Positions 46,121-55,563 of a DNA stretch of 64,000 bases are shown one piece after another (position 1 is the first letter of the stretch; each line of letters starts with the position of its first letter). Under the pieces are notes generated by a model, which saw only the letters and a program-made list of their open reading frames with translations, did no database searches and had not been told where the DNA came from. The position numbers and the translations under genes are program-made. This DNA is from Cupriavidus sp. P-10 (GTDB lineage Bacteria; Pseudomonadota; Gammaproteobacteria; Burkholderiales; Burkholderiaceae). The stretch spans positions 124,001-188,000 of the forward strand of contig NZ_AP025172.1 of the NCBI RefSeq assembly GCF_003402535.2, read 5' to 3'.

Positions 46121-47584
46121 TTACGTTCCATTCGTCGGCGCGGGCTCCCATCCACCACCGAGTGCACGAAACACGCCGACGGCGGCTCTCGCAGCATTGG
46201 CGCGATTTGCATCAACCTCATCGCGTGCGGTCAATAGTTGGCGATCGGCGACCAGAACATCTGTCAACGTGATGGAACCGGCGCGATACGCTTGCTCCGA
46301 CAGGTCACGGGACTTGACAAGCGCTTGAACCTCATCCCTAAGCTGGGCCACATGAATCCCGGTCTGAGTCAGGGTGGTGAATGCGTTCTCCACATCCTCG
46401 GCAGCGCGAAGTACAGCCTTGCGATAGAGCGCCAGCGCCTCGGCATTGGCGCCGCGTGCCTGAGCTACCTCTGCGTCCACCTTGCCGAAATCGAACAGTC
46501 TCCAGCGCAACGCGCCGCCACCGGTGGCAGTGAAGGCGGTGGAAGTGAAAAGCTGCCCAGCGTTAAGACTGTCGAATCCAAGAGCGCCAGACAGCGAAAT
46601 CTTGGGGTAGTAGTCGGAGATCGCCACGCCGATGCGCTCGCTCGATGCAGCCAGACGGCGCTCCGCAGCAATGATGTCGGGACGACGGCGCAACACCTCC
46701 TGTGGCACAGCATCCGCAGGCACTCCAGGGACTGCCGGAATATCGCTTACCGCACCAAGCTCTTGTGCATATGTGCCAGGCTGTACCCCCATCAGGACAT
46801 CGAGTCGATTGAGTTGCTGCTCCAAGCCGATGCGCAACGGAGGAACAGAGGCCAACGCATGCTTCAGCAGCGCATCAGCCTGCGCAACCTCCCGTCCCTG
46901 TGCCGCGCCAGCATCGTAGCGGTCGCGTACCAGACGTAGCAGACGTTCATCCGTCTCAATCTGCTTTCCGGCGATTGCCAGTCTCGCCTGGTAGCCACGG
47001 ATCTGGAAGTAGGCGTCAGCTACGTCGGCCGCGACCATCACACGAGTGCCCGCATGATCAGCTTCCGCTGCGATTGCTTCATATTCGGCGGCTGCCGCGC
47101 CACGCCGCAGCCCACCGAACAGATCAATTTCCCAGCTTGCAGCAGGACCAACCGTGTAGAAAGGTGTGTTCCGCCTGAAACCCGGACTTCCCGACGCGAC
47201 AGAGCCGAGTGGGCCACGCAGGCTTTGATGGGTATAGCCTGCCGCGGCGTCGAAATCCACGGTCGGAAGAACCTGCGCGTCTGCGCTACTCGCTACTGCA
47301 CGAGCCTGCTGTACACGAGCTATCGATGCCGCCAGATCCAGATTCTGGCCAAGTGCACGCTGGACGATATTGACAAGCATCGGGTCGTTAAACCCGTGCC
47401 ACCATTTCTCCAGCGATGGCGCCGGCGCTGCTTTATTCGCTGCGGCGGCCGTGCTGTGGAACGGCGTCATATCGTTTGTTGGCGGCGATGTGTAGTCGGG
47501 GCCGACGGCGCAGCCTGCCAGCAGTGCGTTCAACAACAGGGTGCCTACGGCTGTCTTGGACAGCTTCGACGGAATGCGGGTCAT
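46121..47584 (-). CDS. RND efflux outer-membrane factor (NodT/OprM family)
   Basis: A 487-residue outer-membrane channel lipoprotein: ‘TLLLNALLAGCAVGPDY’ contains the lipobox (LLAGC, Cys25) and the family’s ‘CxVGPDY’ start. Two OEP repeats follow, with ‘LFGGLRRGAAAAEYEA’ and ‘RRPDIIAAERRLAASSERIG’ as hallmarks, and ‘RYDAGAAQGREVAQADALL’ and ‘RAGSITLTDVLVADRQLL’ at the repeat turns. Its ATG overlaps the RND pump stop by 4 bp, so it is coupled. It forms the exit duct of the tripartite pump. Confidence 0.94.
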   Translation of the reverse strand: MTRIPSKLSKTAVGTLLLNALLAGCAVGPDYTSPPTNDMTPFHSTAAAANKAAPAPSLEKWWHGFNDPMLVNIVQRALGQNLDLAASIARVQQARAVASSADAQVLPTVDFDAAAGYTHQSLRGPLGSVASGSPGFRRNTPFYTVGPAASWEIDLFGGLRRGAAAAEYEAIAAEADHAGTRVMVAADVADAYFQIRGYQARLAIAGKQIETDERLLRLVRDRYDAGAAQGREVAQADALLKHALASVPPLRIGLEQQLNRLDVLMGVQPGTYAQELGAVSDIPAVPGVPADAVPQEVLRRRPDIIAAERRLAASSERIGVAISDYYPKISLSGALGFDSLNAGQLFTSTAFTATGGGALRWRLFDFGKVDAEVAQARGANAEALALYRKAVLRAAEDVENAFTTLTQTGIHVAQLRDEVQALVKSRDLSEQAYRAGSITLTDVLVADRQLLTARDEVDANRANAARAAVGVFRALGGGWEPAPTNGT

Positions 47585-50500
47585 GCTGACCTCCCAATGC
47601 CGAGTCGGCTCATGACGCCCGACACAGCCGGTTTGTTACGGACTCGGTGGATCATGCTGTAGAAGGCAGGCGTGAACAGCAGACCGAAGATCGTCACACC
47701 GAGCATTCCGAAGAACACCGCGGTACCGAGAGATTGCCGCATCTCAGAACCGGCGCCGGTGGCTACGACCAGCGGTGCCACACCGGCGATGAAGGCGAAC
47801 GATGTCATCAGAATCGGGCGCAGGCGATTCCGAGCCGATTGCACTGCCGCATCTTCTGCGTTTGCACCATCCTCATCCTGCCGTTGCTTGGCGAATTCGA
47901 CGATGAGAATCGCGTTCTTCGCCGCTAGTCCAAGGAGCACCACGAATCCAATCTGGGCCAGGATGTCGATCGGCATATTGCGCAGCTGCAGCCCCGAGGA
48001 CGATGCAAGCAAGCACATCGGAACAATCAGGACAATGGCCAACGGCGTCTTCCAGCTTTCGTATTGCGCGGCCAGCACGAGGAATACGAACAGGGCCGCA
48101 GCAGCGAAAATGGCAATCGTCGGGGTACCGTGCTGCTGCTGCTGATATGCAAGGTCGGTCCACTCGAAGCCGATGCCTGGCGGCAACACTTCCCTGGCAA
48201 GCTCCTCCATGCGCTTTATCGCTGTACCGGAAGCCACCCCCGGCGCTGCGACACCCATCACTTCAGCTGCCGGGAACAGGTTGTGCCGTGGCACGCGATA
48301 CGGCGAAGTCATATCCCTGAACGTGGCCACGGAACCGATAGGAACCATCTCCCCGTTTGCATTGCGCACCTTCAGCCGCGCAATATCCCCAGGCGTCTTG
48401 CGGAACGCTTCGTCGCCTTGGGCGAGCACTTGATAGGTGCGGCCGAGATAGTTGAAGTCATTGACGTATTGCGAGCCAAGATACAGCTGCAGAGTAGAGG
48501 AGATATCGGTAGTCGTCAGACCAATTTTCTCGGCCTTCAGACGGTCAATATCGGCATAGATCGACGGCGATCCGGCGTTGTACAGCGTAAAGACACCACC
48601 AAACGACTTGTCCTTGTTCGCTGCGGCGACCAGCGTATTTGCTGCCTTGGCCAGGGCCTGCGGTCCAAGCCCATCACGATCCTGCAGCATCAACTTGAAG
48701 CCGCCGGCGGCACCGAGGCCTTGAACTGCTGGCGGTTGCACGACGATGACATAGGCGTCCTTGATGACAGACAGCCGCTCCTGCAGTCTTTGAACCATCG
48801 ACGCAGCCGTGACACCCTTTATGTGCTCACCATAGAGCGAAGGCAGGGAAGTGAAAACCGTCCCAACATTTGGCGCCACGGTCGACGTGGTGACATCGAA
48901 GCCTGCCGTTGCCGACGTGTGCGAGACACCAGGCGTCTTGAGGGCAATTTCATTGACTTCGCGCACGACCTTGTGGGTACGCTCGAGGCTTGACCCTGGT
49001 GGCAAATTGACAATCACTGCGAGATAGCCAATATCCTGGTCAGGAATGAAGCCAGTGCTCATGCGGGACATCTGCAGACCGGTAAGGCCGATCAGACTGA
49101 CGTACGCCAACGCGACGATCATGCCGGCACGAGCCAGACGAGCAGTCATCCTGCCGTAGCGATCCGACAGCCATTCGAAACCGGCGTTGAACTTGCCAAA
49201 GCCCTGACGGATGAAGGCACCAATGCCATGAGCCTTTGCGTGCGTGTGCTCGTGCGGCTTAAGCATGACTGCGCACAGAGCCGGGCTCAGCGTCAGCGAG
49301 ACGAAACAAGATATAGCCGTCGAAGCAGCAATTGTGATGGCAAACTGCTTGAAGAAGAGGCCAGAAATCCCCGAGAGGAAGGCCGTCGGGACGAACACGG
49401 CACACAGTGTTAACGCGATGGCAAGCAAAGCCGTCGAGACTTCTGTCATCGTCCGGCGAGCAGCCTCGCGTGGCGTCATGCCAAGACTCATGTTGCGCTC
49501 GACATTCTCGACCACCACGATGGCATCGTCCACCACGATCCCCACTGCCAGGACGAAGCCGAACAGTGATAGGTTATTCACCGACATTCCGAAGGCCGCC
49601 AGGACCGTAAAGGTGCCGAGCAGCGAAATCGGGATGGCAATCACCGGGATAATCGTGGCTCTCCAGCTCTGGAGGAACACGTAGACCACACCCACCACCA
49701 GAACGATGGCGATAAAGATGGTCAGAATGACTTCCTCAATCGAGTACGTTACGAAGTTGGTGGGATCGTAAGTCCTCATGTAATCGACGCCCGGCGGGAA
49801 ATCCTTCTTGAGCTCCGTCATCTTGTCCCAGACCGCACGCTGCACTTCAACCACGTTTGCATCCGGCGTGGCGATGACCCACCAGGGCGCCGACACATGG
49901 CGGTCGGTGTAGGCCTTGGAACCATAGTCCACCGAGCCCAGTTCCACGCGGCCGACATCGCGGATGCGGGTGACACGGCCCTTGTTGTCGGCCTTGATGA
50001 TGACGTCACCGAACTCTTCGGGCTTGGTCAGACGTCCCAACGCTTCGACGTTCACTTGATATGCCGCGCTGTTCGCGACGGGTGGTGCATTCAGCGCGCC
50101 GGCCGACACCTGGGCATTCTGGGCGCGAAGTGCTGCCATGATTTCGCTTGCGCTGATGTTGTATGCGGCTGCCTTATCCGGATCGATCCAGATACGCATG
50201 GCATAGCGGCGCTCGCCGAGTACCCAGAAGTCAGCGACACCAGGGACGCGTGCGATTTCGTCCCTTACACGGAGCATGTAGTTGGAAAGATACTCTGCGC
50301 TGCGCGAACCGTCCGGTGAATAGACGAGCACACCAAGCAACAGGGCTTGAATGGTCTTCTTTACCTGGACGCCCTGAAGCTGAACTTCTTGTGGCAGCCG
50401 GGACAACGTGTCCTGCACCCGGTTGCGGGTGAGCATCAGCGCGGTATTTGGATCCGTGCCGAGCTTGAAAATGACAGTGATGGTGAGTAATCCGTTCCCT

Positions 50501-50754
50501 GTCGACTGGCTACTGATGTACGACATGTTTTCCACGCCGTTGATGGCCTGCTCGAGCGGCGTGGCTACCGTGCGAGCGATGGTCTCGCCAGACGCGCCTG
50601 GATAGGCAGTCGTAATCTGAATGGTTGGAGGAACGATGTCCGGATATTGGGCCACGGGCAGCGTGGTCATTGCTGCCAGCCCGAACAGGACAACGAAGAT
50701 ATTGAGCACCGCGGCGAATCGTGGGTGGTCAATAAAGAAGTGAGCGAGCTTCAC
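47581..50754 (-). CDS. RND efflux pump inner-membrane transporter (HAE1 family)
   Basis: A 1057-residue pump, the usual length. The start is GTG at 50754 (VKLAHFFIDHPRFAAVLNIF), 4 bp after the adaptor stop; longer upstream frames run through the adaptor gene. Twelve hydrophobic helices, the proton-relay pair in ‘GIVVDDAIVVVENVERN’ of TM4, and ‘VAQYPDIVPPTIQITTAYPG’ after TM1 place it near MexF/OqxB-like pumps. It exports drugs, solvents or metabolites in exchange for protons. Second structural gene of the adaptor-pump-channel operon. Confidence 0.95.
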   Translation of the reverse strand: MKLAHFFIDHPRFAAVLNIFVVLFGLAAMTTLPVAQYPDIVPPTIQITTAYPGASGETIARTVATPLEQAINGVENMSYISSQSTGNGLLTITVIFKLGTDPNTALMLTRNRVQDTLSRLPQEVQLQGVQVKKTIQALLLGVLVYSPDGSRSAEYLSNYMLRVRDEIARVPGVADFWVLGERRYAMRIWIDPDKAAAYNISASEIMAALRAQNAQVSAGALNAPPVANSAAYQVNVEALGRLTKPEEFGDVIIKADNKGRVTRIRDVGRVELGSVDYGSKAYTDRHVSAPWWVIATPDANVVEVQRAVWDKMTELKKDFPPGVDYMRTYDPTNFVTYSIEEVILTIFIAIVLVVGVVYVFLQSWRATIIPVIAIPISLLGTFTVLAAFGMSVNNLSLFGFVLAVGIVVDDAIVVVENVERNMSLGMTPREAARRTMTEVSTALLAIALTLCAVFVPTAFLSGISGLFFKQFAITIAASTAISCFVSLTLSPALCAVMLKPHEHTHAKAHGIGAFIRQGFGKFNAGFEWLSDRYGRMTARLARAGMIVALAYVSLIGLTGLQMSRMSTGFIPDQDIGYLAVIVNLPPGSSLERTHKVVREVNEIALKTPGVSHTSATAGFDVTTSTVAPNVGTVFTSLPSLYGEHIKGVTAASMVQRLQERLSVIKDAYVIVVQPPAVQGLGAAGGFKLMLQDRDGLGPQALAKAANTLVAAANKDKSFGGVFTLYNAGSPSIYADIDRLKAEKIGLTTTDISSTLQLYLGSQYVNDFNYLGRTYQVLAQGDEAFRKTPGDIARLKVRNANGEMVPIGSVATFRDMTSPYRVPRHNLFPAAEVMGVAAPGVASGTAIKRMEELAREVLPPGIGFEWTDLAYQQQQHGTPTIAIFAAAALFVFLVLAAQYESWKTPLAIVLIVPMCLLASSSGLQLRNMPIDILAQIGFVVLLGLAAKNAILIVEFAKQRQDEDGANAEDAAVQSARNRLRPILMTSFAFIAGVAPLVVATGAGSEMRQSLGTAVFFGMLGVTIFGLLFTPAFYSMIHRVRNKPAVSGVMSRLGIGRSA

Positions 50755-50758
50755 GGCA

Positions 50759-51988
50759 TCAGTCCTGTTCGGCGAGCTTGATGGAGCCCGGCTGTGGCGC
50801 GATCTTCGAACCCGGCGTCGCAAGCGGTACACCGTCGAGGACGACCTGGTGGGTGGTAGCCAGGCCTGAGCGCACCACGCGCAGCCCGCCGCGAATGTCT
50901 CCGATCTCAACTTTCTTCGGGGTCACGATGTTGTCCTTGCCCACCGTGAGGACGATGTGTTCCGATTGATCCGCGAGGACGGAAGCATCCGGCACCAGCA
51001 GAGCCGGTTCGGGGATGGATACAGCCAGCCGAATGCGTGCGAACCCGCCCGGGGTCAGATTCAGATCAGGATTGCGGATCGTGGCACGCGCGTGGATCGT
51101 GCCGCTGGAGCGATCAAGGGTGTTGTCGATGAAATCCAGTGTGCCGTGCCGGTCGTACGTCGAGTCGCCGTTGAGAGAGATCTCAATCTTGTTGGCAAGT
51201 GGTCCCTTTTCCTTGGCGCGCTGCTGCTGGAACTTGATGTAGTCAGCCTCGCTCATGTCGAAATTCAGGTAGATCGGGTCTGTCGACACGATGGTGGCGA
51301 GCAAAGTGGTCGGACCGTTGGCTGCGCGGCTGCCGGCGATGATGTTGCCTGCAGAAACCTGGTGCGTACCAATCCGGCCAGTGAACGGCGCCTTGACACG
51401 CGTGCGCTCGAGGTCGAAACGTGCGTCCCGGATCTGTGCCTTCGCGTCGTTCACGGCCGCCTGGGCAGCACGCTGTTCAGCCAGACGCTGCTCAACGTTT
51501 TGCTGCGTACCTGCGTCGGCGTTCTTCAGCGTTTCGGCGCGCGTCAGTTCCCGGCCGGCCAGTTCGAGCCGAGCCGTCGCACTTTCGAGTCGAGCTTGTG
51601 CTTTGCTAAGTGCGATTTCATACGGCTCCGGGTCGATCACGAACAAAAGGTCGCCCTCACGGACGATATCGCCGTCCTTGAAATTTATTTGCTTCAAGGC
51701 GCCGCCAACTTGTGCGCGTAGCTCCACGGTTTTGACTGGCGAGAATTGGCCGAGAAAGCCGATGCGTGTCTCGATGTCTCGTTGAAGTGGAGCACTGACC
51801 GACACAACAGGTGCCTTGGCCGGAGCGGCCTGGACCTTGGTTGGACCTCCCACGTAAAGCGTCAACGCGCTGCCTGCCATGACAACCGAAACCACGGCGA
51901 TGGAGCCAACCCATACAGATTTTCCCTTCTTGCAGGAAGCCCGGCCCGCGCTGAATCCGGCGTCGAGCCGAGTGATGTCGTCATTCAT
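50759..51988 (-). CDS. RND efflux periplasmic adaptor (MFP)
   Basis: A 409-residue membrane fusion protein. An N-terminal anchor (‘SIAVVSVVMAGSALTLYVGG’, ~30-50) precedes the adaptor body: ‘VELRAQVGGALKQINFKDGD’ (lipoyl half), a coiled hairpin (~115-180), ‘LERTRVKAPFTGRIGTHQV’ and a beta-barrel with ‘NPDLNLTPGGFARIRLAV’. GAGGAACG precedes the ATG. No lipobox, so it is held by the hydrophobic anchor. It bridges pump and outer-membrane channel. Confidence 0.94.
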   Translation of the reverse strand: MNDDITRLDAGFSAGRASCKKGKSVWVGSIAVVSVVMAGSALTLYVGGPTKVQAAPAKAPVVSVSAPLQRDIETRIGFLGQFSPVKTVELRAQVGGALKQINFKDGDIVREGDLLFVIDPEPYEIALSKAQARLESATARLELAGRELTRAETLKNADAGTQQNVEQRLAEQRAAQAAVNDAKAQIRDARFDLERTRVKAPFTGRIGTHQVSAGNIIAGSRAANGPTTLLATIVSTDPIYLNFDMSEADYIKFQQQRAKEKGPLANKIEISLNGDSTYDRHGTLDFIDNTLDRSSGTIHARATIRNPDLNLTPGGFARIRLAVSIPEPALLVPDASVLADQSEHIVLTVGKDNIVTPKKVEIGDIRGGLRVVRSGLATTHQVVLDGVPLATPGSKIAPQPGSIKLAEQD

Positions 51989-52035
51989 CTTCGTTCCTCA
52001 TTTGATCTTGTAGAAGCGGCTCGGGGAGTCCGCGA

Positions 52036-52890
52036 TCATCCGACCAGGAAATCGGAAATTGCCGCTGCGATATCCGCGGCATGCGTCTCCAGCGCGAAGT
52101 GGCCAGTATCGAAGAAGCGGACCTTCGCGGTGGGGATGTCGCGCTTGAAGGCCTCGGCTCCTGCGGGCAGGAAGAACGGATCGTTCTTGCCCCAGACAGC
52201 AAGAAAGGGAGGCTTGTGGTGGCGGAAATACTGCTGGAAGGCGGGATACAGCGCGACGTTGCTCTGGTAGTCGCCGAACAGGTCAAGCTGGATTTCGTCC
52301 GCGCCGGGGCGGCTCAGATAGTAGTCGTCGAGCGAGTATCCGTCCGGGGATACCGCCGCCGCATCGCTGACGCCGTGGGTGTACTGCCATATGGTGGTCT
52401 GCTTCGCCAGCAGCGTGCGAAGCGCCTCCCGGTTCTCGAGCGTGGGATCGTGCCAATAGGCCCGGATCGGGTTCCAGCCACCACTCAATCCCTCTTCATA
52501 GGCGTTTCCGTTCTGCGAAATGATCGCGGTGATCCGCTCCGGATGCCTGACCGCAAGCCGAAATCCCGTTGGCGCGCCGTAGTCGAAGACATACACCGCG
52601 AAGCGGTCGAACCCGATCACTTCCGTAAAGCGGTCGATCACGTTCGCGAGGTTGTCAAACGTGTAGGCGAAGGTATCGCGGCTCGGCATGTCTGAGAGAC
52701 CAAATCCCGGCAGATCCGGCGCGACGATATGGAAACGATCGGCCAGCCGGGGGATCAGGTCCCGGAACATGTGGCTCGAACTCGGAAATCCATGCAGAAG
52801 CAGCAGTTTGGGCGCGCCCGCGTGGCCGGCTTCCCGATAGAACACGTTGAATCCGTCGACGTCAGCATGGCGATAAGCGATCGTGGACAT
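52036..52890 (-). CDS. Alpha/beta hydrolase (epoxide hydrolase/haloalkane dehalogenase-like)
   Basis: A 284-residue hydrolase with ‘KLLLLHGFPSSSHMFRDLIP’ (oxyanion HGFP) and ‘VAPDLPGFGLSD’. The nucleophile elbow is ‘AVYVFDYGAPTGFRLA’ with Asp in the position used by epoxide hydrolases and dehalogenases; acid ‘WGKNDPFFLPAG’ and His in ‘FFDTGHFALETHA’ complete the set. GGAAAGG precedes the ATG. It is 47 bp upstream of the adaptor on the same strand, likely the first gene of a four-gene operon that combines hydrolysis and efflux of a compound. Confidence 0.9.
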   Translation of the reverse strand: MSTIAYRHADVDGFNVFYREAGHAGAPKLLLLHGFPSSSHMFRDLIPRLADRFHIVAPDLPGFGLSDMPSRDTFAYTFDNLANVIDRFTEVIGFDRFAVYVFDYGAPTGFRLAVRHPERITAIISQNGNAYEEGLSGGWNPIRAYWHDPTLENREALRTLLAKQTTIWQYTHGVSDAAAVSPDGYSLDDYYLSRPGADEIQLDLFGDYQSNVALYPAFQQYFRHHKPPFLAVWGKNDPFFLPAGAEAFKRDIPTAKVRFFDTGHFALETHAADIAAAISDFLVG

Positions 52891-52957
52891 GGCCTTTCCT
52901 TCATGAGTGATGGGGGTTCCTCTCGAACCGGACAGGCCTGAGACAGCACCGCTATCA

Positions 52958-53030
52958 GTAACCTATCCATTGTCTTTTTACAGGTTACAAACCAATAGCG
53001 TAACTTGTCAAGATGACTTTTGACGGTTAC
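52958..53030. promoter_or_regulatory. Two evenly phased GTAAC-N21-GTTAC operators
   Basis: Four half-sites lie between the hydrolase-efflux operon and the CGNR regulator: GTAAC 52958-52962, GTTAC 52984-52988, GTAAC 53000-53004, GTTAC 53026-53030. Both pairs have exactly 21 bp between half-sites, and the pairs are exactly 42 bp apart. The first extends to GTAACCT/AGGTTAC. This is the clearest operator candidate in the window, probably for the CGNR protein. Confidence 0.65.
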
Positions 53031-53066
53031 TATGGGAGGCATCGTGAACAGCAGCAGTCTTTCGAT

Positions 53067-53690
53067 ATGGACTACCGCCAGATTCCGGCGATGTTCGTCG
53101 CCGATGCGCCAGGGCTCGATTTCCTGAACTCGGTCGCGACACCAGTGGATGAGCAGGTCGACTGGATCAGCAATGGAGAAGGGTTGATGGCCTGGCTGGA
53201 ACAGGCTGGACTGGTGCCGGCTGAGGCACTCGCGCTGCTACGGGCGAAACACACGCCAGAGGTCCTGGATGACATCGCCGCCAAGGCGCGTGGCCTGCGG
53301 GAGTGGTTCAGGGGATTTGTGCTGGAGAGGATGGGTCAACCGCTACTTGCACGGGATCTGGCCGAACTCGGGCCTTTGAACCGTTGGCTCGGGCGTGACG
53401 CACAGTACGGCGAGATCGTTGGCAGCGCGGACTCCGGGTTGGTTTTCCGTGCCAGGCGGCGCTGGGAATCGCCGGAGTCATTGCTGATGCCAATCGCGGA
53501 GTCTCTCGCCAGACTCGTGTGCGAGGAGGACTTTACCCATGTGAAGGCTTGTGAAGGCCAACGGTGCACGTTGTTATTTGCCGATCACACGCGAGGCCAC
53601 GCCCGCAGGTGGTGCAGCATGGCGATTTGCGGCAATCGCGCCAAGGTCGCGGCGCACCGCAAGCGCCTCAAGGACGGGAATGCCGGCTGA
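53067..53690 (+). CDS. CGNR zinc-finger regulator with ABATE-type N-terminus
   Basis: A 207-residue protein from the ATG at 53067 (MDYRQIPAMFVADAPGLDFL). The N-terminal ‘ADAPGLDFLNSVATP’ is the stress-sensor domain start and the C-terminus is a CGNR finger: ‘KACEGQRCTLLFADHTRGHA’ then ‘RRWCSMAICGNRAKVAAHRK’ (two CxxxxC pairs). Such proteins act as DNA-binding regulators. A start 18 codons upstream (53013) is possible, but it would put the second operator inside the coding region, so I prefer 53067. It is divergent from the hydrolase-efflux operon and probably represses it. Confidence 0.88.
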   Translation: MDYRQIPAMFVADAPGLDFLNSVATPVDEQVDWISNGEGLMAWLEQAGLVPAEALALLRAKHTPEVLDDIAAKARGLREWFRGFVLERMGQPLLARDLAELGPLNRWLGRDAQYGEIVGSADSGLVFRARRRWESPESLLMPIAESLARLVCEEDFTHVKACEGQRCTLLFADHTRGHARRWCSMAICGNRAKVAAHRKRLKDGNAG

Positions 53691-53798
53691 CGTTTCCCCA
53701 GCCAGCCCTCGATCTGGTCTGGAGCGGTAGGCACTCGCCTAGCAAGGATTTGCGCGAATTCGTCCTGCCGCTTCCCGGTTTTCAGCAGCGCATGCCGG

Positions 53799-54620
53799 TC
53801 AATGCCCTTCCTCGATATTGAGGATTTTCCCCAAGCCCAGAAAATAGTTCGCGAAGGCAAGCACGCTAGCTGTCACGGCAATATAGACGACCGACAGTGC
53901 AGCCAGCGTCGGATCGGCAAACTCCCGGACATAGTTGTACATGGAAACCGGCAGTGTCTGCGTGTCCTGCGTCGTGACGAAAAGCGATGCGGTGAATTCA
54001 CTGAACGACATGATCGCCGCAAACAACCAGCCGCCAAACAGCCCCGGCGCGAGCAGCGGAATCGTAATCGTGAAAAGCACCTTCAGCGGCGACGCACCAA
54101 GGCTTGCTGCCGCCTGTTCCAGCCTTGCGTCCAGGTTTTCCATGGAAACATAGACGCTCTTCAGCACAAACGGCAGCACCAGCATCACGTGGCACAGGAT
54201 AACGACGCCATATGAGCGGTGTATGGAGGCCTGTGACACCAGGATCAGCAGGCCCAGCCCCAGCGTGAAGTGCGGCACCACGAGAGGGGAATGCAGGATG
54301 GCCAGCAGCGTCTGCTTGCCGCGGAATTCCAGCCGTTTGACCGCAATCGACAGGCAGGTCCCGATCACCAGCGCAATGAACGAGGACCATGCGGTGATGA
54401 CAAGGCTGGCGCGGAATCCATCCCGAAAATCCGGATAACTGAAGACGCGTGCAAACCATGTCAGCGAATAGGATTCAGGCGGGAAAGCGATGATCGCCTT
54501 TTCATTGAAGGCGGCGATCGTGACCACCACGACCGGCAGCAGCACGAATGCAAGCAGGATGGCGACGAGCAGCGGGCCCGCGACACGCAGCGGCAAAGGC
54601 AAGGCGCTTTTGATTCGCAT
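53799..54620 (-). CDS. ABC transporter permease (PotC-like)
   Basis: A 273-residue permease with about six membrane helices. The ATG at 54620 starts 1 bp after the stop of the partner permease, with GGAG 9 nt upstream. The permease EAA-like loop is ‘LEQAASLGASPLKVLFTITI’-like (here ‘EQAAASLGASPLKVLFT’). It pairs with the PotB-like protein at 54622 to form the channel of a polyamine/opine-class importer; substrate unknown. Confidence 0.92.
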   Translation of the reverse strand: MRIKSALPLPLRVAGPLLVAILLAFVLLPVVVVTIAAFNEKAIIAFPPESYSLTWFARVFSYPDFRDGFRASLVITAWSSFIALVIGTCLSIAVKRLEFRGKQTLLAILHSPLVVPHFTLGLGLLILVSQASIHRSYGVVILCHVMLVLPFVLKSVYVSMENLDARLEQAAASLGASPLKVLFTITIPLLAPGLFGGWLFAAIMSFSEFTASLFVTTQDTQTLPVSMYNYVREFADPTLAALSVVYIAVTASVLAFANYFLGLGKILNIEEGH

Positions 54621-54621
54621 T

Positions 54622-55470
54622 TTAGTGTTCTCCAACGGCTTTCAGGCGCTTGGTGAACAGCCCCAGGGAAAAGAGCGCTGCTGCCGTCAGCAGCAAGCCC
54701 ATGACACTCAGGCTGGCCGCCAGCGGGAAGTTCATGGAAGCGAAGCCAAGCTGGTACACCAGCGTCGAGACCGTTGGCACGCGACCTCCGCCAATCATCT
54801 GAGGCGTCGCGAAGGCGCTGAAGGTCCAGGCGAACGCAGTTGTGATGCCAGCCAGAATGCCTGGTATCGAAAGCGGAAGCGTGACCGTGAGGAAGGTCCT
54901 GACCGGGCCGGCACCCAGGCTCTGGGCGGCTTTTTCATAGTCCCGGTCGATATGCGAAATTGCCGTGGCAAGCATCAGGACCACGACGGGAATCGTCACG
55001 TGCACCAGCGCGACCAGCACGCCCAGGTGTGTGAACATAAGTTCCAATGGCCAGTCGATCAGGCCAAGCTTTCGCAGCATGCCATTGATGAAGCCATTGC
55101 TGCCCAGGACTGCGATCCAGGAGTAAGTCCGGACGATTTCCCCCAGGAACAGGGGCGTGATGGACACCACGAGGATGAACGACTTGAGCGCACGGCTCCT
55201 GACGCGCACCAGGGCATAGGCCAGCGGGTACGCAACCAGCAGCGAAAAGACGGTCGTCTCCACGCTCAGCCACCAGGTGTTAGAGAACGCGTCGAGATAA
55301 ATCGACTTGGTCAAACCGCCGAAGTTGGCGAACGTGAATCCGCCGACATCCAGGGAGCCGGGCACATACGCCCGGAAGCTGAACTGCAGGACCGCAATCA
55401 ACGATATTGCGATGCACAGCGCGACAAGTACTGCTGGGGAGACCAGCCAGGCTCGTAGATCGGGGCGCAT
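54622..55470 (-). CDS. ABC transporter permease (PotB-like)
   Basis: A 282-residue permease starting MRPDLRAWLVSPAVLVALCI. The coupling loop ‘DYEKAAQSLGAGPVRTFLTV’ is clear, with ‘GEIVRTYSWIAVLGSNGFIN’ as a family marker of PotB/PotH proteins. It is the first of the two permease genes after the binding protein (93 bp gap). The four-part transporter is completed by the ATPase at 63389, which sits on the other side of the cluster and strand. Confidence 0.93.
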   Translation of the reverse strand: MRPDLRAWLVSPAVLVALCIAISLIAVLQFSFRAYVPGSLDVGGFTFANFGGLTKSIYLDAFSNTWWLSVETTVFSLLVAYPLAYALVRVRSRALKSFILVVSITPLFLGEIVRTYSWIAVLGSNGFINGMLRKLGLIDWPLELMFTHLGVLVALVHVTIPVVVLMLATAISHIDRDYEKAAQSLGAGPVRTFLTVTLPLSIPGILAGITTAFAWTFSAFATPQMIGGGRVPTVSTLVYQLGFASMNFPLAASLSVMGLLLTAAALFSLGLFTKRLKAVGEH

Positions 55471-55563
55471 TCTTGAACCTTATTCCAGACGCACAATCGG
55501 CGAGGGAGGATCGCTGTGGCGCATGGCCGCCGCGACCCTCCCTCGATACGCTTACTATCGGGT

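Noticed and set aside
47581..50910. Longer form of the RND pump starting at 50910
   Set aside because: The extra N-terminal residues overlap the adaptor gene in another frame; HAE1 pumps start at the conserved KLAHFFIDHP segment, which here follows GTG.
54490..55458. 322-codon + strand frame opposite the PotB-like permease
   Set aside because: Charged shadow frame opposite a clear six-helix permease.
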